Shown here one piece after another: positions 6,722 through 8,615 of a stretch of 8,615 nt of DNA. The number at the start of each line of letters is the position of its first letter. The stretch's first letter is position 1. This DNA is from Methylacidiphilum sp. (GTDB taxonomy: Bacteria > Verrucomicrobiota > Verrucomicrobiia > CAIQCK01): the NCBI GenBank assembly GCA_020718125.1, contig DYDC01000103.1, positions 1 to 8,615 on the forward strand, written 5' to 3'. The notes below the pieces were generated by a model. It was given only the letters and a program-made list of their open reading frames with translations, was not told where the DNA came from and searched no databases. The position numbers were made by a program, and so were the translations under genes.

Positions 6722-6915
6722 ATGAGCACGCCGGCTTCGGAGCCTGTCAAGTATCGCTTCTCGTTTGGCCCCTGGAACATCAACGAAGGCGCTGACCCGT
6801 TCGGCCCCGAAACCCGCAAGCCCGTCGCATTCGCCAAGAAGCCGCCTTCACCGCCGCGCGCGACTACGAACGGCTGGAGCGGTTCATCGTCAGCCACCCG
6901 ATGGGCAAACACTGA
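6722..6915 (+). pseudogene. Xylose isomerase-like gene reduced to its two ends
   Basis: The ATG at 6722, with AGGA at 6711-6714, opens a frame beginning MSTPASEPVKYRFSFGPWN and running INEGADPFGP to VAFAKK. This is the start of TIM-barrel xylose isomerase-like proteins of PVC bacteria (FGPWN-EGADPFGP-R). Instead of the metal-binding barrel, the sequence then jumps. In another frame, 6832-6915 encode 27 residues from RQEAAF through ARDYERLERFIVSH to PMGKH and a stop, which matches the usual end of the same family (DYE-LE-H-MG). About 40 N-terminal and 27 C-terminal residues remain of a protein that normally exceeds 380. The two pieces meet around GCCAAGAAG (6833-6841), which can be read as both AKK and (R)QEA. 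The join shifts frame, so the N-terminal frame runs on to a TGA at 6992-6994. All catalytic residues are gone, so it cannot be an active isomerase. Confidence 0.75.
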
Positions 6916-6917
6916 AG

Positions 6918-6938
6918 CGGTGACCGTGCGAGTCACCG
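6918..6938. repeat. Hairpin just after the isomerase remnant stop
   Basis: CGGTGAC (6918-6924) and GTCACCG (6932-6938) form a perfect 7-base stem with a 7-base loop, starting two bases after the TGA at 6913-6915. It could be a leftover transcription terminator of the isomerase gene, but no T run follows. Confidence 0.35.
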
Positions 6939-7001
6939 GCGTGCAAGCAGACGGAACGGCCGGTTGGATGTTCCCATCTCTTGCATTAGCATGAGGACGA
7001 G

Positions 7002-7133
7002 ATGAAAGACTGGTTGAGATCACCGCGATTGATCTGGTGGATGTTGTTGTTGGCGGCAGTGATTCGTTGCGGCTATGCATTGCGCCCGCCGCTGGATGAA
7101 CGCGACGCGCCAGTCCCCGGCCCTGCAAGATGA
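7002..7133 (+). CDS. Small membrane protein or truncated membrane-protein N-terminus, 43 residues
   Basis: The ATG at 7002 is preceded by GAGGACGA, a plausible ribosome-binding site close to the start. The product begins MKDWLRSPRL, has one hydrophobic segment (LIWWMLLLAAVIRCGYAL, about residues 10-27), and ends in a charged, proline-rich tail. Its stop (7131-7133) overlaps the ATG of the next gene at 7130 as ATGA, so translation of the two may be coupled. The N-terminus followed by RPPLDERD resembles the first membrane helix of polytopic glycosyltransferases of the ArnT/PMT type, so it may be the stub of such a gene, cut short like the isomerase upstream. It could equally be a real small membrane partner or leader peptide of the iron-sulfur protein. 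The basic N-terminal side suggests an inside-out orientation. Confidence 0.4.
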   Translation: MKDWLRSPRLIWWMLLLAAVIRCGYALRPPLDERDAPVPGPAR

Positions 7134-8482
7134 GTTCCTCACGGATGTCCGCTCTCCATTTCAACCTGCTGCAAGCCGCCCTCATCCGGCGGTTCGTGCT
7201 CTGGAACGGTTTTCCAGCCGTCTTGCAGATGGTCATGTTGGCGGTCTATCTCGCCTTGGCGGTGATCGGCTGGAGCCACCTGACACCGCCGGGCGTCAAC
7301 GCCAAGCTCTACGCCAAGGCCAATCTCGTGAACCTCCTGATCTGGGGCCTCTGGTGGCCGGCCATCATCTGGGTCACGGTGTTTCTGGGCCGCGTGTGGT
7401 GCACCGTCTGCCCGCTGGAACTGGTCTCGAGCTTCGCCGGGCGCGCCAGCCACAGGCTCGGCCTCCGGCAACGACCGCTCGGCGGCTGGCTCGCGCGAGG
7501 CGGCCTCGCGGTCTGCCTCTTCGCGCTGCTGCAACTGCTCGTGCCCGGCGTTCAGATTCATCGGATGCCGCACTACACCTCGATCTTCCTCTGGGCCTCG
7601 CTGGCGGGCGCCGTGGTCGTCGGCCTGCTGCTCAAGGACCGCGCGTTCTGTCGCGGGTTCTGCCCGGTGTCGCTGCTGCTGAACGCCTACGGCCGCGGCG
7701 GCATGATCGCCGTCCGCGCCGGCCCGCACTGCGCTGCCTCGGGCGGTCCACGGTGCCCCTCGTCGTTGAACCCGCCGAAACTCGACAGCAACCGCGACTG
7801 TCTCGTCTGCGGCCAATGCCTGAAGGCCGGCGGGCCGGACGACATGCAACTGCTGCTGCGCGCGCCCTTCAGCGCCGCCGACGCGCGCGAAGCGGTTGCC
7901 TCCTGGCCGTTGACGATCTTCGTCATGGTCGTATCCGGCTTCGTCACGTATGAACTCTGCGGCGTCTGGAAGGCCGCCGAGCCGGTGTTTCTCTGGGCGC
8001 CGAAGCAGGCCAGCGCCGCGCTCAATGCCGGGGCCGCGGCGGGCTGGATTCAGGGGCTGTGGATCATCGCGGTCGTGCCGCTGTTGCTGTGGCTCGTGCT
8101 CGGCTTGGTCACGCGCGCGCTCGGCGGCGCGGCGTCGCTGGGCGAGGCATGGCGGCGGCTCGCGCTGCCGATGGCCATCGTCGTCGCCGCAGGCCACGTG
8201 TCGAAAGGCCTGGAGAAGTCCACCTCTTGGATCGGTTTCCTGCCGCACGCGTTGCGCGAACCGACCGGCGTGGACACGGCGCTCCGGATGACCGCGGAGA
8301 CCCTGCCGCAACCGCCCGCGTGGCTGTCACCGCCGGCGTTGTCGGCGATCACGATGACGCTGATGGCACTGGCGGTGTTGCTCGCCTTCCGCGAAGCGCG
8401 GCTGGCGGATGCGGCGGGATTCCGCCGCCGGCTGCCGGCCATCGTGCTGCTGGGCGGATTCCACCTCTTCCTGGTCTACTGA
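7130..8482 (+). CDS. Polytopic 4Fe-4S membrane protein, NapH/CcoG-like
   Basis: The 450-residue protein has several hydrophobic helices (about residues 28-48, 66-87, 125-140, 150-168, 261-277, 308-328, 346-356, 403-420 and 436-450) and cysteine motifs of the NapH/CcoG/NosR-type family. These are GRVWCTVCP (Cys91, 94), RAFCRGFCP (Cys174, 178), Cys201 and Cys209, and DCLVCGQC (Cys224, 227, 230). Relatives hold 4Fe-4S clusters and pass electrons across the membrane, for example to periplasmic reductases or in copper-oxidase maturation. The ferredoxin-like motif CxxCxxC is followed by LKAGGP where a fourth Cys and Pro are usual, so the last ligand is missing or supplied elsewhere, perhaps by Cys201 or Cys209. 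The start at 7130 overlaps the stop of a 43-residue ORF; an in-frame ATG at 7145 is an alternative. No partner reductase or cytochrome lies in the window, so its electron acceptor is unknown. Confidence 0.8.
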   Translation: MSSSRMSALHFNLLQAALIRRFVLWNGFPAVLQMVMLAVYLALAVIGWSHLTPPGVNAKLYAKANLVNLLIWGLWWPAIIWVTVFLGRVWCTVCPLELVSSFAGRASHRLGLRQRPLGGWLARGGLAVCLFALLQLLVPGVQIHRMPHYTSIFLWASLAGAVVVGLLLKDRAFCRGFCPVSLLLNAYGRGGMIAVRAGPHCAASGGPRCPSSLNPPKLDSNRDCLVCGQCLKAGGPDDMQLLLRAPFSAADAREAVASWPLTIFVMVVSGFVTYELCGVWKAAEPVFLWAPKQASAALNAGAAAGWIQGLWIIAVVPLLLWLVLGLVTRALGGAASLGEAWRRLALPMAIVVAAGHVSKGLEKSTSWIGFLPHALREPTGVDTALRMTAETLPQPPAWLSPPALSAITMTLMALAVLLAFREARLADAAGFRRRLPAIVLLGGFHLFLVY

Positions 8483-8547
8483 AGTCAAACCGCATCGGCC
8501 CGCCGAAGAACATGCGGGCGCAACTTGACACACGCGCCACGATCAAG

Positions 8548-8591
8548 TCCCAGAGGGACGGACGAGAATAGCCCGGCACTTTAGTGCCGGG
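8548..8591. repeat. Paired palindromes at the window end
   Basis: Two perfect inverted repeats follow the iron-sulfur gene. TCCC-aga-GGGA is at 8548-8558, and CCCGGCACT-tt-AGTGCCGGG is at 8572-8591 (9-base stem, 2-base loop). The second could act as a terminator stem, but it lies about 90 bases after the stop and no T run follows. The combination looks like a short dispersed element rather than a gene-specific signal; copy number cannot be judged from this window. Confidence 0.5.
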
Positions 8592-8615
8592 AACGCCGCC
8601 CGTGATGGCAGAGTC

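Noticed and set aside
7139..8311. Minus-strand ORF of 390 residues opposite the 4Fe-4S gene
   Set aside because: The composition is Arg/Gln/Glu-rich without any motif, while the plus strand encodes a clear membrane iron-sulfur protein.

Overview
The window looks like a mosaic accessory stretch of a GC-rich bacterial chromosome, most likely Verrucomicrobiota or a related PVC lineage. This rests on the DUF4838-type protein, the remnant of an FGPWN-type xylose isomerase-like protein, a NapH/CcoG-like membrane iron-sulfur protein, and short palindromic interspersed repeats. No rRNA or marker gene is present, so the assignment is inference.

Layout. Bases 1-57 may hold the 3' tail of an unidentified gene. 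Bases 103-190 carry three copies of a 23-base palindromic repeat. A solo HicB-type antitoxin follows (279-455), without a visible HicA toxin; the 139 bases after it hold no gene I can support. Next is a close pair: a beta-CASP-like metallo-beta-lactamase-fold nuclease (595-1848) and a protein with a PD-(D/E)XK nuclease signature (1866-2624). The second gene is visibly AT-richer than the genes to the right (24/60 G+C at 1861-1920 against 47/60 at 4801-4860). Bases 2641-3584 are debris: a transposase-like zinc-ribbon/HTH fragment on the minus strand, a probable DnaE fragment on the plus strand, and about 230 bases with nothing recognisable. An unrecognised 188-residue gene (3585-4151) closes this part.

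The right half is GC-rich. A large DUF4838 protein with a C-terminal beta-sandwich-like domain lies on the minus strand (4191-6623). Divergent from it is a xylose isomerase-like gene reduced to its two ends by an internal deletion (6722-6915). A 43-residue membrane ORF (7002-7133) then overlaps the start of a polytopic 4Fe-4S protein (7130-8482). The window ends in short palindromes (8548-8591).

How the genes work together. The most interesting candidate is the two-nuclease pair: both proteins carry intact catalytic motifs, they are 17 bases apart on one strand, and they sit beside an antitoxin-like gene and mobile-element debris. That setting suits a defence or RNA/DNA-processing module, but no function is shown by the sequence. 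The DUF4838 gene and the collapsed isomerase suggest an eroded carbohydrate-use locus. The iron-sulfur protein points to membrane electron transfer.
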